From Thalassospiraceae bacterium (GTDB lineage: Bacteria; Pseudomonadota; Alphaproteobacteria; Rhodospirillales; Magnetovibrionaceae): a DNA stretch of 8,210 nt. Below, piece by piece: positions 1 through 6,532 of this stretch. The position numbers were made by a program, and so were the translations under genes. The stretch's first letter is position 1. Every line of letters begins with the position of its first letter. Location of the stretch: positions 1 to 8,210 of the forward strand of contig DAOWFT010000120.1 of NCBI GenBank assembly GCA_030637845.1, read 5' to 3'. Below the pieces are notes generated by a model. It saw only the letters and a list, made by a program, of their open reading frames with translations, was not told the DNA's origin and did not search any database.

Positions 1-163
1 CGGCCCATTCCATAAGGGTCCCGCGGTTGGCTGATATGGCTTCAAAGCTAAGATATTGGTGCCAGCCCATGGCGAAAAAAATCACCGCACCCGACACAAT
101 TACCAGAATCGGGATAAATCTTTTTAACCCATTGTTTTTTATTGCTTTTTTTGTCTTACTCAT
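1..163 (-). CDS. Probable TVP38/TMEM64 (VTT-domain) membrane protein, N-terminal fragment
   Basis: An open frame starts with ATG at 163 (reading leftward) and runs off the window edge, so only the first 54 codons are visible. The start begins MSKTKKAIKNNGLKRF, a lysine-rich cytoplasmic stretch, followed by a hydrophobic helix at about residues 17-32 (IPILVIVSGAVIFFAM). Next comes YLSFEAISANRGTLMEW (37-53). This resembles the segment after the first membrane helix in TVP38/TMEM64 (VTT/DedA-like) proteins, which often reads YLSFEAL followed by a short polar helix and a Trp. A purine-rich AGGGG on the minus strand (174-178) lies at suitable distance from the start codon. The family is thought to handle membrane lipids or small solutes; no substrate can be inferred here. 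The gene is divergent from rpmH and no clear promoter of its own was recognised. The family call rests on about 20 residues, so it is moderate; the coding call is stronger. Confidence 0.6.
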   Translation of the reverse strand, partial: MSKTKKAIKNNGLKRFIPILVIVSGAVIFFAMGWHQYLSFEAISANRGTLMEWA

Positions 164-281
164 ACTGTTTCAACCCCTGAGGTAGTTTGATTGTAGGGTA
201 ATATATGGACCGGATAGGGACTAAGTGCCAGCAATGCACGAGAAATCATGCAAAAATGGTCATTTGTGGCCCCTTGGGCCG

Positions 282-310
282 TTGACTTGAGCGCGCAAGC
301 GGCTTATACC
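282..310 (+). promoter_or_regulatory. Sigma-70-type promoter for the rpmH operon
   Basis: TTGACT at 282-287 is separated by exactly 17 bp from TATACC at 305-310. This is a close match to the housekeeping -35/-10 pattern. Transcription would start near 316-318 and give a leader of about 25 nt before the rpmH GTG at 342, with a Shine-Dalgarno GGAGAAAG at 331-338. It is the only strong promoter-like element found ahead of the rpmH-to-argB gene run. I did not recognise DnaA boxes in the 164-341 intergenic stretch. Confidence 0.65.
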
Positions 311-341
311 CCGAGCCTGATTTTACTTACGGAGAAAGCCC

Positions 342-476
342 GTGAAACGTACATACCAACCGAGCAAACTTATTCGCAAGCGCCGCCACGGATTCCGTGC
401 GCGCATGGCCACAGTCGGTGGACGCCGCATACTAGCAGCGCGCCGCGCCAAGGGCCGTAAGCGCCTTTCTGCTTGA
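342..476 (+). CDS. rpmH: Large ribosomal subunit protein bL34
   Basis: The 44-residue protein is the smallest conserved protein of the 50S subunit and binds 23S rRNA. It starts at GTG 342, eight residues before which no better start exists, with a clear Shine-Dalgarno GGAGAAAG at 331-338. The sequence begins MKRTYQPSKLIRKRRHG and continues with FRARMATVGGRR and a basic tail ending KGRKRLSA, the typical L34 pattern over its full usual length of 44 residues. It is very rich in Arg and Lys, as expected for an rRNA-binding peptide. rnpA follows after 19 nt, the near-universal bacterial rpmH-rnpA pair. A different-frame ORF covering the same DNA from 248 is a shadow of this gene. Identity is essentially certain. 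Confidence 0.97.
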   Translation: MKRTYQPSKLIRKRRHGFRARMATVGGRRILAARRAKGRKRLSA

Positions 477-495
477 TAATCCGGGTCCCGGGTAG

Positions 496-894
496 ATGGC
501 AACAGCGCTTACGCGTATTAAACACCGCCCGGAGTTTCTTCGGGTTGCATCTTCCGGCAAAAAATGGGCCGCGCCCGGCCTTGTCCTTCAGATACGACAG
601 AACAAAAAAATTAGCAGCCTCGCTGCTGGCGATGTCTTGCGTATAGGTTTTACCGTTAGCCGCAAGGTCGGAAATGCGGTTGCCCGCAACAGGGCCAAAC
701 GGCGCTTGCGCGCACTAACCGACGAAATAATGCCAATATTTGCCAAGCCGGGATTTGATTATGTTCTTATCGGCAGGCACTCCACAATCAAGCGTCCGTT
801 CGAAATGCTTAAACAAGACCTGAAAAATGCATTGAACAAAACCGGCACCGCAACGGCCAACACTATGGCCAACACTATGGATAGAGCCAAATGA
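496..894 (+). CDS. rnpA: Ribonuclease P protein component
   Basis: This is the protein cofactor of RNase P, which with the RNA subunit removes 5' leaders from pre-tRNAs. The 132 residues contain the family hallmarks: the N-terminal RIKHRPEFLRV (7-17) with the substrate-groove Phe, the GFTVSRKVGNAVARNRAKRRLR block (51-72) carrying the RNR signature at 64-66, and a later DYVLIGR (88-94). The start is fixed because the in-frame codon just upstream (493-495) is a TAG stop. No good Shine-Dalgarno precedes ATG 496, so translation may be coupled to rpmH, whose stop is 19 nt away. The C-terminal tail beyond about residue 113 is not conserved in the family and contains an ANTM-ANTM duplication encoded by a 12-bp tandem repeat. 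The last codons overlap yidD by 4 bp (ATGA). Confidence 0.95.
   Translation: MATALTRIKHRPEFLRVASSGKKWAAPGLVLQIRQNKKISSLAAGDVLRIGFTVSRKVGNAVARNRAKRRLRALTDEIMPIFAKPGFDYVLIGRHSTIKRPFEMLKQDLKNALNKTGTATANTMANTMDRAK
855..880 (+). repeat. 12-bp perfect tandem duplication in the rnpA tail
   Basis: GGCCAACACTAT occurs twice head to tail (855-866, 867-878), followed by GG as the start of a third unit. The length is a multiple of three, so the duplication stays in frame and gives ANTM twice (residues 121-128) in the poorly conserved C-terminal tail of RnpA. It lies immediately before the ATGA junction with yidD. The second-copy ATG and GG do not form a plausible yidD start because they are in the rnpA frame. 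Confidence 0.85.
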
Positions 895-1181
895 CACCTC
901 TTGCTCACATATTTCGCGGCCTTGTAAAGACCTATCAATTGACCGTATCGCCCATTCTGGGTTCAAGCTCTCGCTTTCACCCGACCTGCTCTTCCTATGC
1001 ACTAGAGGCAATAGAAACCCACGGGGGTATCCGTGGCGGGTTGCTTGCTGTAAAACGCATCTCAAAATGTCACCCATGGCACGATGGCGGTATTGACCCG
1101 GTGCCGGAAATAAATCACGGTGACGCCGAATTAAATGAAAACAACCCGCGCTTAAAAGCCGGGCATCGGGGAAAAGGCTAA
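891..1181 (+). CDS. yidD: Membrane protein insertion efficiency factor YidD
   Basis: YidD is a small peripheral inner-membrane protein that assists YidC/Sec-dependent insertion of membrane proteins. The 96 residues show the family signature nearly end to end: an amphipathic N-terminal helix (about 1-18), TVSPILG (18-24), RFHPTCSSYALEAIETHG (28-45), RGG (48-50), KRISKCHPWHDGG (55-67) and DPVP (69-72). The start overlaps the rnpA stop (ATGA at 891-894), so translation is probably coupled. One oddity is that the usual first cysteine of the CRF-PTC motif is Ser27 here, leaving Cys33 and Cys60. The basic, non-conserved C-terminal tail from about residue 75 is typical of the family. yidC begins 8 nt downstream, matching its role. 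Confidence 0.94.
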   Translation: MTPLAHIFRGLVKTYQLTVSPILGSSSRFHPTCSSYALEAIETHGGIRGGLLAVKRISKCHPWHDGGIDPVPEINHGDAELNENNPRLKAGHRGKG

Positions 1182-1189
1182 CTAAACTA

Positions 1190-2941
1190 ATGGATCATGA
1201 TTACCGCAACCTGATTATGGCGATAGCCCTTTCCGGACTTATTCTTCTGGGCTGGGACGCAATGTTCCCAACCCCCGAAGCGCCAACCGAAGTCGCAACC
1301 ACAACAGCCCCAAGCACCGCGCCAAGCCCAACAAGCACCGCGCCAAGCCCGACAAGCACGCCAACGCCCGGCGGTGTTGAAGTTCCCGGTGGGCAGCCAT
1401 CCGTATCCGTAGCGGTGCCTGGCGTTAGCTCGGTTGCAGAGTTGCTGGCCCAGAGCAAGCGGGTAAGCATTAATTCACAAAGCATCAGCGGTTCTATCTC
1501 CCTTAACGGTGGGCGCATGGATGATGTGATTTTGAATAATTACAACGTCAAACTGAACGAAGAAAATAATAAGGTTCGTGTTTTTTCACCCAAGGGTCAG
1601 GTCGGATCATACTTCGCCGAATACGGCTGGGTCGGCAAAGGCTTCGCCCCGGGCCAATTGCCCGGCGCAGATACACCGTGGCAGACAACCGATAAAGTCT
1701 TGAGCGAAAACAGCCCGGTCAAGCTGACCTGGGATAATGGCAATGGCCTTAAGTTTACCCGCACCGTTTCCATTGATAACGATTATATGTTTTCCATCAA
1801 TCAAACGGTTGAAAACAATTCCGGCCACCCAATATCGCTTAACCCATATGCGCTTATTTCCCGCTGGGGAACGCCGGACGTAACCGGGTTCTTTATCCTG
1901 CACGAAGGTTTGCTCGGTGTGCTTGACGGAACCCTAACCGAAATTGATTACAGCGATCTGGTTGATGATGGCGCATCTAAAGCGCCAACCACAGGTGGCT
2001 GGGTTGGAATAACCGACAAATACTGGCTGGCCGCACTTATACCCGATCAGAAAACTCAGGTAGACACCCGTTTTGTTCATCGCAATGACGCGGGTATTGA
2101 TAAATACCAAACCGATTTCCTTGGTGCCCAGATGGTTATTCAACCCGGTTCCAGCGTTAGCAGTCAAAGCCGCCTTTTTGCCGGGGCCAAGGAAGTAACC
2201 CTGCTTGATGGTTACACCGACAACGAAGATGTTGCCCGGCTTGATCTGGCCGTGGATTTCGGCTGGTTTTATTTCATGACCAAGCCGATTTTTTACGCAC
2301 TTAACTTTTTCCACAGCGCCCTTGGCAATTTCGGTCTTGGCATTTTACTGCTAACCGTGATTATCAAACTTATATTCTTCCCGCTGGCCAACAAGTCCTA
2401 CAAGGCGATGGCCAAGATGCGCGAACTGCAACCGGAAATAAAAATCCTGCAGGAACGTTACAAAGAAGACAAGACGCAGCTTAACCAGCAAATGATGGCG
2501 CTTTATAAAAAGAAAGGCGCAAATCCTGCGGCTGGTTGCCTGCCTATCGTGGTTCAAATCCCGGTATTTTTTGCGCTTTATAAAGTTTTGTTTGTAACCA
2601 TCGAAATGCGTCATGCACCATTTTTTGGATGGATTCAGGATCTTTCCGCGCCCGACCCGACCACCCTGTTTAATCTGTTTGGCCTGATACCGTGGACTCC
2701 ACCGGATTTTTTAATGATAGGCATCTGGCCTTTGATGATGGGCATATCAATGTTCTTGCAGCAAAAGCTTAACCCGCAGCCTACCGACCCCATACAGGCC
2801 AAGGTCTTTATGTTCTTGCCCATCCTTTTTACCTTCCTTTTGGCACCCTTCCCCGCCGGTCTGGTTGTTTACTGGGCATGGAACAACACGCTTTCGATTC
2901 TCCAGCAGTGGACAATCATGAAACGTATGGGCGTTAAATAA
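1190..2941 (+). CDS. yidC: Membrane protein insertase YidC (Oxa1/Alb3 family)
   Basis: YidC inserts and folds inner-membrane proteins, alone or with SecYEG. The 583-residue length suits a Gram-negative YidC. Residues about 7-22 form the first membrane helix (NLIMAIALSGLILLGW). A Pro/Thr/Ser-rich periplasmic linker follows (about 27-62) with a 7-residue repeat, then the large periplasmic P1 beta domain (about 75-340). The conserved insertase core starts near GWFYFMTKP (358-366), with membrane helices around 376-400, 445-470, 507-530 and 538-575. It includes FFPLANKSYKAMAKM, the cytoplasmic QPEIK coiled hairpin and NPAAGCLPIVVQIPVFFALY. The hydrophilic-groove position that is Arg in E. coli is Lys393 (TVIIKLIFFPL), a change I recall as common in alphaproteobacteria. 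The start at 1190 is supported by the purine-rich GGGGAAAAGG at 1168-1177. The C-terminal tail is short (TIMKRMGVK). Confidence 0.97.
   Translation: MDHDYRNLIMAIALSGLILLGWDAMFPTPEAPTEVATTTAPSTAPSPTSTAPSPTSTPTPGGVEVPGGQPSVSVAVPGVSSVAELLAQSKRVSINSQSISGSISLNGGRMDDVILNNYNVKLNEENNKVRVFSPKGQVGSYFAEYGWVGKGFAPGQLPGADTPWQTTDKVLSENSPVKLTWDNGNGLKFTRTVSIDNDYMFSINQTVENNSGHPISLNPYALISRWGTPDVTGFFILHEGLLGVLDGTLTEIDYSDLVDDGASKAPTTGGWVGITDKYWLAALIPDQKTQVDTRFVHRNDAGIDKYQTDFLGAQMVIQPGSSVSSQSRLFAGAKEVTLLDGYTDNEDVARLDLAVDFGWFYFMTKPIFYALNFFHSALGNFGLGILLLTVIIKLIFFPLANKSYKAMAKMRELQPEIKILQERYKEDKTQLNQQMMALYKKKGANPAAGCLPIVVQIPVFFALYKVLFVTIEMRHAPFFGWIQDLSAPDPTTLFNLFGLIPWTPPDFLMIGIWPLMMGISMFLQQKLNPQPTDPIQAKVFMFLPILFTFLLAPFPAGLVVYWAWNNTLSILQQWTIMKRMGVK
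1311..1359 (+). repeat. 21-bp tandem repeat in the YidC periplasmic linker
   Basis: A 21-bp unit starting CAAGCACCGCGCCAAGCCC occurs at 1311-1331 and 1332-1352 with a single base difference (A/G at its twentieth base), plus a partial third copy from 1353 (CAAGCAC). It encodes the heptad STAPSPT repeated in frame, between the signal-anchor helix and the P1 domain of YidC, and so lengthens a flexible Pro/Thr linker. The near identity of the DNA copies, including codon choice, points to recent slippage rather than old protein-level constraint. Confidence 0.85.
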
Positions 2942-2974
2942 AGCTTGCCCCCTTTGCGCTAATGGAAACGTTTG

Positions 2975-3658
2975 ATGACCGAGGACAAACCCGAGCAGCC
3001 CGGCCCACTTAACCCAACGGAAGAATTCACTTCGGGCGAGATTGAGCTGGGACGCGTGTTGTTTGCAGGTGAATGCACCTTCATGCTTGGCGCTGCCGGG
3101 CTTGAGCAAATACCCGAAACAGAGCTTCCCGAAATTGCCTTTGCCGGACGCTCCAACGTCGGTAAATCATCGTTGATAAATGCGCTTACAAATCGCAATG
3201 CCTTGGCGCGTACATCACACACCCCGGGGCGAACCCAACAAATAAACTTTTTTAACTTGAGCGAGCGCATCACCATTGGCGACCTGCCGGGATACGGCTA
3301 TGCCCGCGCGCCCAAGGATCAGGTTGCCAAATGGACCCGTATGGTTAATGGCTATCTCAAGGGTCGCAGGCAATTAGTTCGGGTAATGCTTTTGATAGAT
3401 GCCCGCCACGGCATCAAGGATGTTGACCGGAAGGTTATGAAAATGCTGGACGAGGCTGCGGTCAGCTATCAGGTGGTATTGACCAAGGCAGACAAGATAA
3501 AAGAAAAAGAACGGCTGCGCGTGATAGCCAAAACGGCCACCGAGCTGTCCGCCCACATTGCCGCCTATCCATTTATTCATCTTTGCAGTTCGCACAAAGG
3601 GGCGGGCATTGAGGCCCTCAGGGCCGACATCGGGCGTATAGCCCAAGGTGATAGATGA
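2975..3658 (+). CDS. yihA: Ribosome biogenesis GTPase YihA/YsxC (EngB)
   Basis: EngB is an essential GTPase of the TRAFAC class that acts in late assembly of the 50S ribosomal subunit. All G motifs are visible (numbering from ATG 2975, 227 residues): G1 GRSNVGKS at 58-65, G2 within HTPGRTQ (82-88), G3 DLPGYG (103-108), G4 TKAD (170-173) and G5 SSHKG (205-209). The G4 motif has Thr rather than Asn at the first position, which is normal for this family. TTG at 2972 is directly in front of ATG 2975 and in frame; I chose ATG because GGAAA at 2964-2968 is well spaced for it. The N-terminal 45 residues before the G domain are acidic and slightly longer than in E. coli. It follows yidC by 33 nt and precedes argB by 51 nt, the common alphaproteobacterial order. 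Confidence 0.95.
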   Translation: MTEDKPEQPGPLNPTEEFTSGEIELGRVLFAGECTFMLGAAGLEQIPETELPEIAFAGRSNVGKSSLINALTNRNALARTSHTPGRTQQINFFNLSERITIGDLPGYGYARAPKDQVAKWTRMVNGYLKGRRQLVRVMLLIDARHGIKDVDRKVMKMLDEAAVSYQVVLTKADKIKEKERLRVIAKTATELSAHIAAYPFIHLCSSHKGAGIEALRADIGRIAQGDR

Positions 3659-3682
3659 GTGTAGTTCCTGGTAGCTAATCGG

Positions 3683-3703
3683 GGCAAAGTATTGTAATTT
3701 GCC
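3683..3703 (+). promoter_or_regulatory. Possible hairpin next to the argB ribosome binding site
   Basis: GGCAAA (3683-3688) and TTTGCC (3698-3703) are perfect inverted arms around a 9-nt loop, in the 51-nt gap between yihA and argB. The right arm ends directly beside the weak Shine-Dalgarno GGA at 3704-3706, ahead of ATG 3710. In the mRNA it could limit ribosome access or mark a processing site. A six-pair stem may be chance, and there is no T-run to make it a terminator. The call is an inference only. Confidence 0.25.
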
Positions 3704-3709
3704 GGAATT

Positions 3710-4630
3710 ATGAGCATCGAGTCCAAAACATCGCTAGATAAAACCCATGAAGAGTGGCTGACACAGGCAGCCACTCTGTCCGAAGCGCTGCCTTATATGC
3801 GGCGTTACGCGGGCGAGAATCTGGTCATTAAATACGGCGGCCACGCCATGGGTGATGAAAGTCTGGCAAAACTTTTTGCCCGGGATGTGGTGTTGCTACG
3901 TCAAATCGGGGCTAACCCGGTGGTGGTTCATGGCGGCGGCCCGCAAATTGGCGAGATGCTGAAAAAACTTAAAATCGAAAGCGAATTTATTCAGGGGCTC
4001 AGGGTAACCGACAAGGAAACCGTTGACGTTGTAGAAATGGTTTTGGCCGGATCCATAAACAAACACATAGTTTCCCAGATAAACGCCCAAGGTGGATTTG
4101 CCGTGGGCCTTTCGGGCAAGGACGGCAATCTTATCAAGGCCGAAAAATTACGCCGCACAATGCGTGACCCGGATTCCAACATTGAACGCATTCTCGATCT
4201 TGGTCTGGTTGGTGAGCCAAAGGAAATTACCCCGCACATTCTGGATAATTTCGAAGAATCGGACATTACCCCGGTTATTGCGCCAATTGGTATGGGGCCT
4301 AAAGGCGAGACCCTTAATATCAATGCCGACACCGCAGCCGGTGCCATTGCCGGAGCAATAAATGCCAAGCGTTTGCTGATGCTGACCGATGTTGTTGGTG
4401 TGTTGGATAAATCCGGCGAGCTGATACCCAAGCTAACCGCACATGATGCGCGCGAGCTCATTAAAAACGGCACCATCGTCGGCGGCATGATACCCAAGGT
4501 CGAAACCTGTCTTAATGCCATTGACCAAGGCGTGGAAGCGGCTGTCATTATTGACGGGCGGGTTCCGCACGCGTTGATACTCGAGCTCTTTACCGAACAC
4601 GGTGCCGGTACGCTAATTGAGGCTAATTAA
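3710..4630 (+). CDS. argB: Acetylglutamate kinase
   Basis: ArgB phosphorylates N-acetyl-L-glutamate with ATP, the second step of arginine biosynthesis, in the cytoplasm. The 306-residue protein shows the amino-acid-kinase fold motifs: KYGGHAM (41-47) with the catalytic Lys, VVHGGGPQI (72-80), GLRVTD (96-101) with the substrate-binding Arg, NINADTAA (203-210), MLTDVVGVL (224-232) and GGMIPKVETC (258-267) with the catalytic Lys263. The N-terminal extension (about 1-28) before the kinase core, with an amphipathic stretch around EEWLTQAATLSEALPYM, is the feature that in other bacteria forms the interlaced hexamer of arginine-inhibited enzymes. Feedback inhibition by arginine is therefore likely, by inference. 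The gene sits last in the yidC-yihA-argB run and converges on the EAL gene with 8 bp between the stop codons. Confidence 0.96.
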   Translation: MSIESKTSLDKTHEEWLTQAATLSEALPYMRRYAGENLVIKYGGHAMGDESLAKLFARDVVLLRQIGANPVVVHGGGPQIGEMLKKLKIESEFIQGLRVTDKETVDVVEMVLAGSINKHIVSQINAQGGFAVGLSGKDGNLIKAEKLRRTMRDPDSNIERILDLGLVGEPKEITPHILDNFEESDITPVIAPIGMGPKGETLNINADTAAGAIAGAINAKRLLMLTDVVGVLDKSGELIPKLTAHDARELIKNGTIVGGMIPKVETCLNAIDQGVEAAVIIDGRVPHALILELFTEHGAGTLIEAN

Positions 4631-4650
4631 TACCCGCTTTAATACCCGCT
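4627..4650 (+). repeat. 12-bp perfect tandem duplication spanning two convergent stop codons
   Basis: TTAATACCCGCT is present twice, end to end (4627-4638 and 4639-4650). The first copy contains the argB stop TAA (4628-4630). The second holds the complement of the stop of the minus-strand EAL gene (TTA, 4639-4641). With one copy, the two stops would overlap inside a single TTAA. The duplication therefore explains the 8-bp spacer between the genes and adds four codons to one or other end. No intrinsic terminator is visible here; the CCCGC-GCGGG dyad beside it has no T-run. Confidence 0.85.
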
Positions 4651-6354
4651 GCGGGCTCTTATGCCGCCGGATTTAGGGAATAAATGCTTGTAGCGGCCCA
4701 TATCAAACTTTTTGATATCGGCATGCGGCTCACCAAACAAATAACCTTGGGCATAATTAATTCCGGCCTTGCGAATAAAATCCAGGCCTTCTTTGCTATC
4801 GACCATTTCGGCAATGGTTTCGATGGAAAGATTTCTACACAAGGTTGCCATTGATTCCAGCAGTGCCTTGCCGCGACGGGCTTTTTGCGCATCCTTCACC
4901 ACCGGGCCATCAATTTTTACCACGTCAACTTCGAGGCTCATCAAATAACCAAAGCTGGCGGCGCCGGCGCCGAAATCATCCAGACAAACGTGATAGCGTT
5001 TTTTCCGCAGCGATTGAATAAAGTTATTGGCACCTTCAAGGTCTTCCATCTTGGCCGATTCTGTTATTTCAAACAAAAGCCTGCCTTCGGCCCATGGGTT
5101 TTGTTTCAACATATTATGTAACTGTTCAACATATTTGGCGTTGGCAACGGAATGGCCGGAAATGTTAACCGCAATGGATAATTTTGAATTACGCGGTGTT
5201 TTATTGAGCCAATCCAAACCCTTTTGTGCCACCGCCATATCAAATTCTGAAATCATGCCGGTTTCTTCGGCCATGGTAATAAGCTCGAACGGTGACACGC
5301 CTGGCTCGAACCGGGTCAGGGCTTCAAAATGATGAATCTCGCCGGTTTGAACCTCGACTATGGGATGAAACACCAGATGAAATTTTCCTTCGGCAACGGT
5401 TGATTTGAACGTTGTTACCTTGTCGGCGGCCTCTGAAACCAGTTGTGAAAGATTGGATGAAAGAGAGTGAATATCAAAATTTTCATCAGAATCCTTGAAC
5501 TTGTTAATGGCGTATAGCAAGCCATTGGCTAGGTCTTCCTCGCTGATGGCATCGGCATCGGCTTCCATGGTTGCCGATTGAACCTCGACCCCCTTGCCCT
5601 CGGGGTCAAAATCCTTGGCCACACCGGCAAGTTGGTCTTCGAGGTTTTTTACATCAAGTCCGTGATCGTGAACGATACCGAATTTGCCTTCATCCAGTTG
5701 CGCCGCACTGTCGCCATCCACCGAGTTGGCGCGCAGGTAAACGCCAAGGGTTTTTTTCAGGTCTGCGGCATCTTCTTCCTCCAGCTTTCCTTCCAGCTGG
5801 GAAAGGGCCGGCATATTAATCATGGTCAACTGGGTATCTTCACCCTTGCCCTTGGCTGCTTTTAGCTTGCCGCCCAGAACATCGGCAAAGGAATCTGCGT
5901 CATAAAGATTTGTTTCACCAACCCGTTGATGACCGCCAGGGGCAAGACCCGCTGATTGGCGCTTGTTAACACGCATGGCGAGGAAATAATGCCTGCCAAG
6001 GTCTTCCATAAAATATCCGGCAAATGATATGGGTAGCCCGGCGGCGCCCTTGCCCTTAAAACGAAGGGCGACATCTTCAATCCGGCCCTTGCGCCGGGCA
6101 ACGCCCAGCAGGCTTTCCATCAGGGCGTGATCATCATCAAGAATAATTTCATTGAGGTTCATTCCCGCCATTTTATCGGCGGCTACGCCCACCAGACCCT
6201 GCCAGGGCCCACCGGCAAAAACAACATTTTGCTCTTCGTCTACTTCCAGCAAGAAATCTGCCCAGCAAAAAGCAAGGGCGACAAATCGGTCACGCTCGGT
6301 CTTTGCCGATTCTGCCGGTTCTGTCGGTTTAATTGCTGCTGGTTGTGCTGTCAT
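4639..6354 (-). CDS. PAS / degenerate GGDEF / EAL-domain protein, TipF-like c-di-GMP receptor or phosphodiesterase
   Basis: The 571-residue cytoplasmic protein has no membrane segments. Residues about 24-130 look like a PAS fold. About 150-260 resemble a GGDEF domain that has lost its signature: LDEGKFGIVHD (220-230) stands where GGDEF would be. A charged linker follows (about 260-320), then an EAL domain (about 322-555). EAL residues visible are FEALTRF (343-349), NIS (398-400), FEITES (428-433), DDFGAG (459-464), KIDG (480-483), IAEMVDS (514-520) and AQGYLFG (535-541). The second Glu of the usual AEGVE motif is Asp519 and the Gly is Met517, so the phosphodiesterase may be weak or altered. 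The AGAASFGYL and IAEM wording is what I recall from TipF of Caulobacter, a c-di-GMP receptor in flagellar positioning. That link is inferred, not shown. It converges on argB and diverges from the nucleotidase gene. Confidence 0.88.
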   Translation of the reverse strand: MTAQPAAIKPTEPAESAKTERDRFVALAFCWADFLLEVDEEQNVVFAGGPWQGLVGVAADKMAGMNLNEIILDDDHALMESLLGVARRKGRIEDVALRFKGKGAAGLPISFAGYFMEDLGRHYFLAMRVNKRQSAGLAPGGHQRVGETNLYDADSFADVLGGKLKAAKGKGEDTQLTMINMPALSQLEGKLEEEDAADLKKTLGVYLRANSVDGDSAAQLDEGKFGIVHDHGLDVKNLEDQLAGVAKDFDPEGKGVEVQSATMEADADAISEEDLANGLLYAINKFKDSDENFDIHSLSSNLSQLVSEAADKVTTFKSTVAEGKFHLVFHPIVEVQTGEIHHFEALTRFEPGVSPFELITMAEETGMISEFDMAVAQKGLDWLNKTPRNSKLSIAVNISGHSVANAKYVEQLHNMLKQNPWAEGRLLFEITESAKMEDLEGANNFIQSLRKKRYHVCLDDFGAGAASFGYLMSLEVDVVKIDGPVVKDAQKARRGKALLESMATLCRNLSIETIAEMVDSKEGLDFIRKAGINYAQGYLFGEPHADIKKFDMGRYKHLFPKSGGIRARSGY

Positions 6355-6460
6355 TGATCCCGCGTACCTACCCCATTTCCCCGTCTTCGCTGTGCGGGGT
6401 TGTTTCTTTATTTTTTAATACTTTAGCACATAGATGCAGGCCGGGGGCAATAGCTGCTAG

Positions 6461-6484
6461 TATGTGGGTAACTATGTGGTTACT
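6461..6484. promoter_or_regulatory. Candidate operator in the divergent intergenic region
   Basis: The 178-bp region 6355-6532 lies between the divergent EAL and nucleotidase genes. Within it TATGTGG occurs twice with 12-bp spacing (6461-6467 and 6473-6479). GTAAC (6468-6472) and GTTAC (6479-6483) form an inverted repeat around a 6-bp centre. A further CACATA (6427-6432) is the complement of TATGTG. This arrangement could bind a dimeric regulator acting on both genes. The arms are short and could be chance. For the EAL gene only a weak extended -10-like TGCTAAAGT on the minus strand was noticed near 6418-6426. Confidence 0.25.
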
Positions 6485-6498
6485 ACAAAAATAACCTG

Positions 6499-6526
6499 TT
6501 GGTCATCAATGGCGGACACCTATAAT
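6499..6526 (+). promoter_or_regulatory. Probable promoter for a leaderless nucleotidase mRNA
   Basis: A perfect -10 hexamer TATAAT lies at 6521-6526. TTGGTC at 6499-6504, 16 bp upstream, is a weak -35 (three of six matches). A start site about 7 bp after the -10 box falls on 6533, the A of an in-frame ATG. No Shine-Dalgarno precedes that ATG or the other candidate starts, which fits a leaderless transcript. The -10 match is clear; the start site is inferred. Confidence 0.5.
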
Positions 6527-6532
6527 AACCCA

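Noticed and set aside
164..341. Replication origin near rpmH, as in E. coli
   Set aside because: No cluster of DnaA boxes or AT-rich unwinding region was seen, and dnaA is absent from the window; rpmH and the origin are commonly unlinked in alphaproteobacteria.
248..460. 70-residue plus-strand ORF ahead of rnpA
   Set aside because: It overlaps rpmH in another frame, has no family resemblance and would run across the rpmH promoter; the 44-codon rpmH frame is unmistakable.
481..492. CCGGGTCCCGGG dyad between rpmH and rnpA as a terminator
   Set aside because: The arms are separated by a single base or overlap, so no stable hairpin forms, and there is no T-run.
2962..3012. 16-codon ORF (ATG 2962) overlapping the yihA start, as a possible leader peptide
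   Set aside because: It has no distinct ribosome binding site and no regulatory codon run; its ATGGAAA more plausibly serves as the yihA Shine-Dalgarno.
3991..4548. 185-residue ORF antisense to argB
   Set aside because: Low-information Ser/Arg/Pro-rich translation entirely opposite a clear argB; it is explained by the codon bias of the real gene.
4700..4718. ATATCAAA-CTT-TTTGATAT hairpin as an argB terminator
   Set aside because: The 8-bp stem is AT-only apart from one pair per arm, has no following T-run and lies inside the EAL coding sequence, where it encodes an ordinary IKKFDM stretch.
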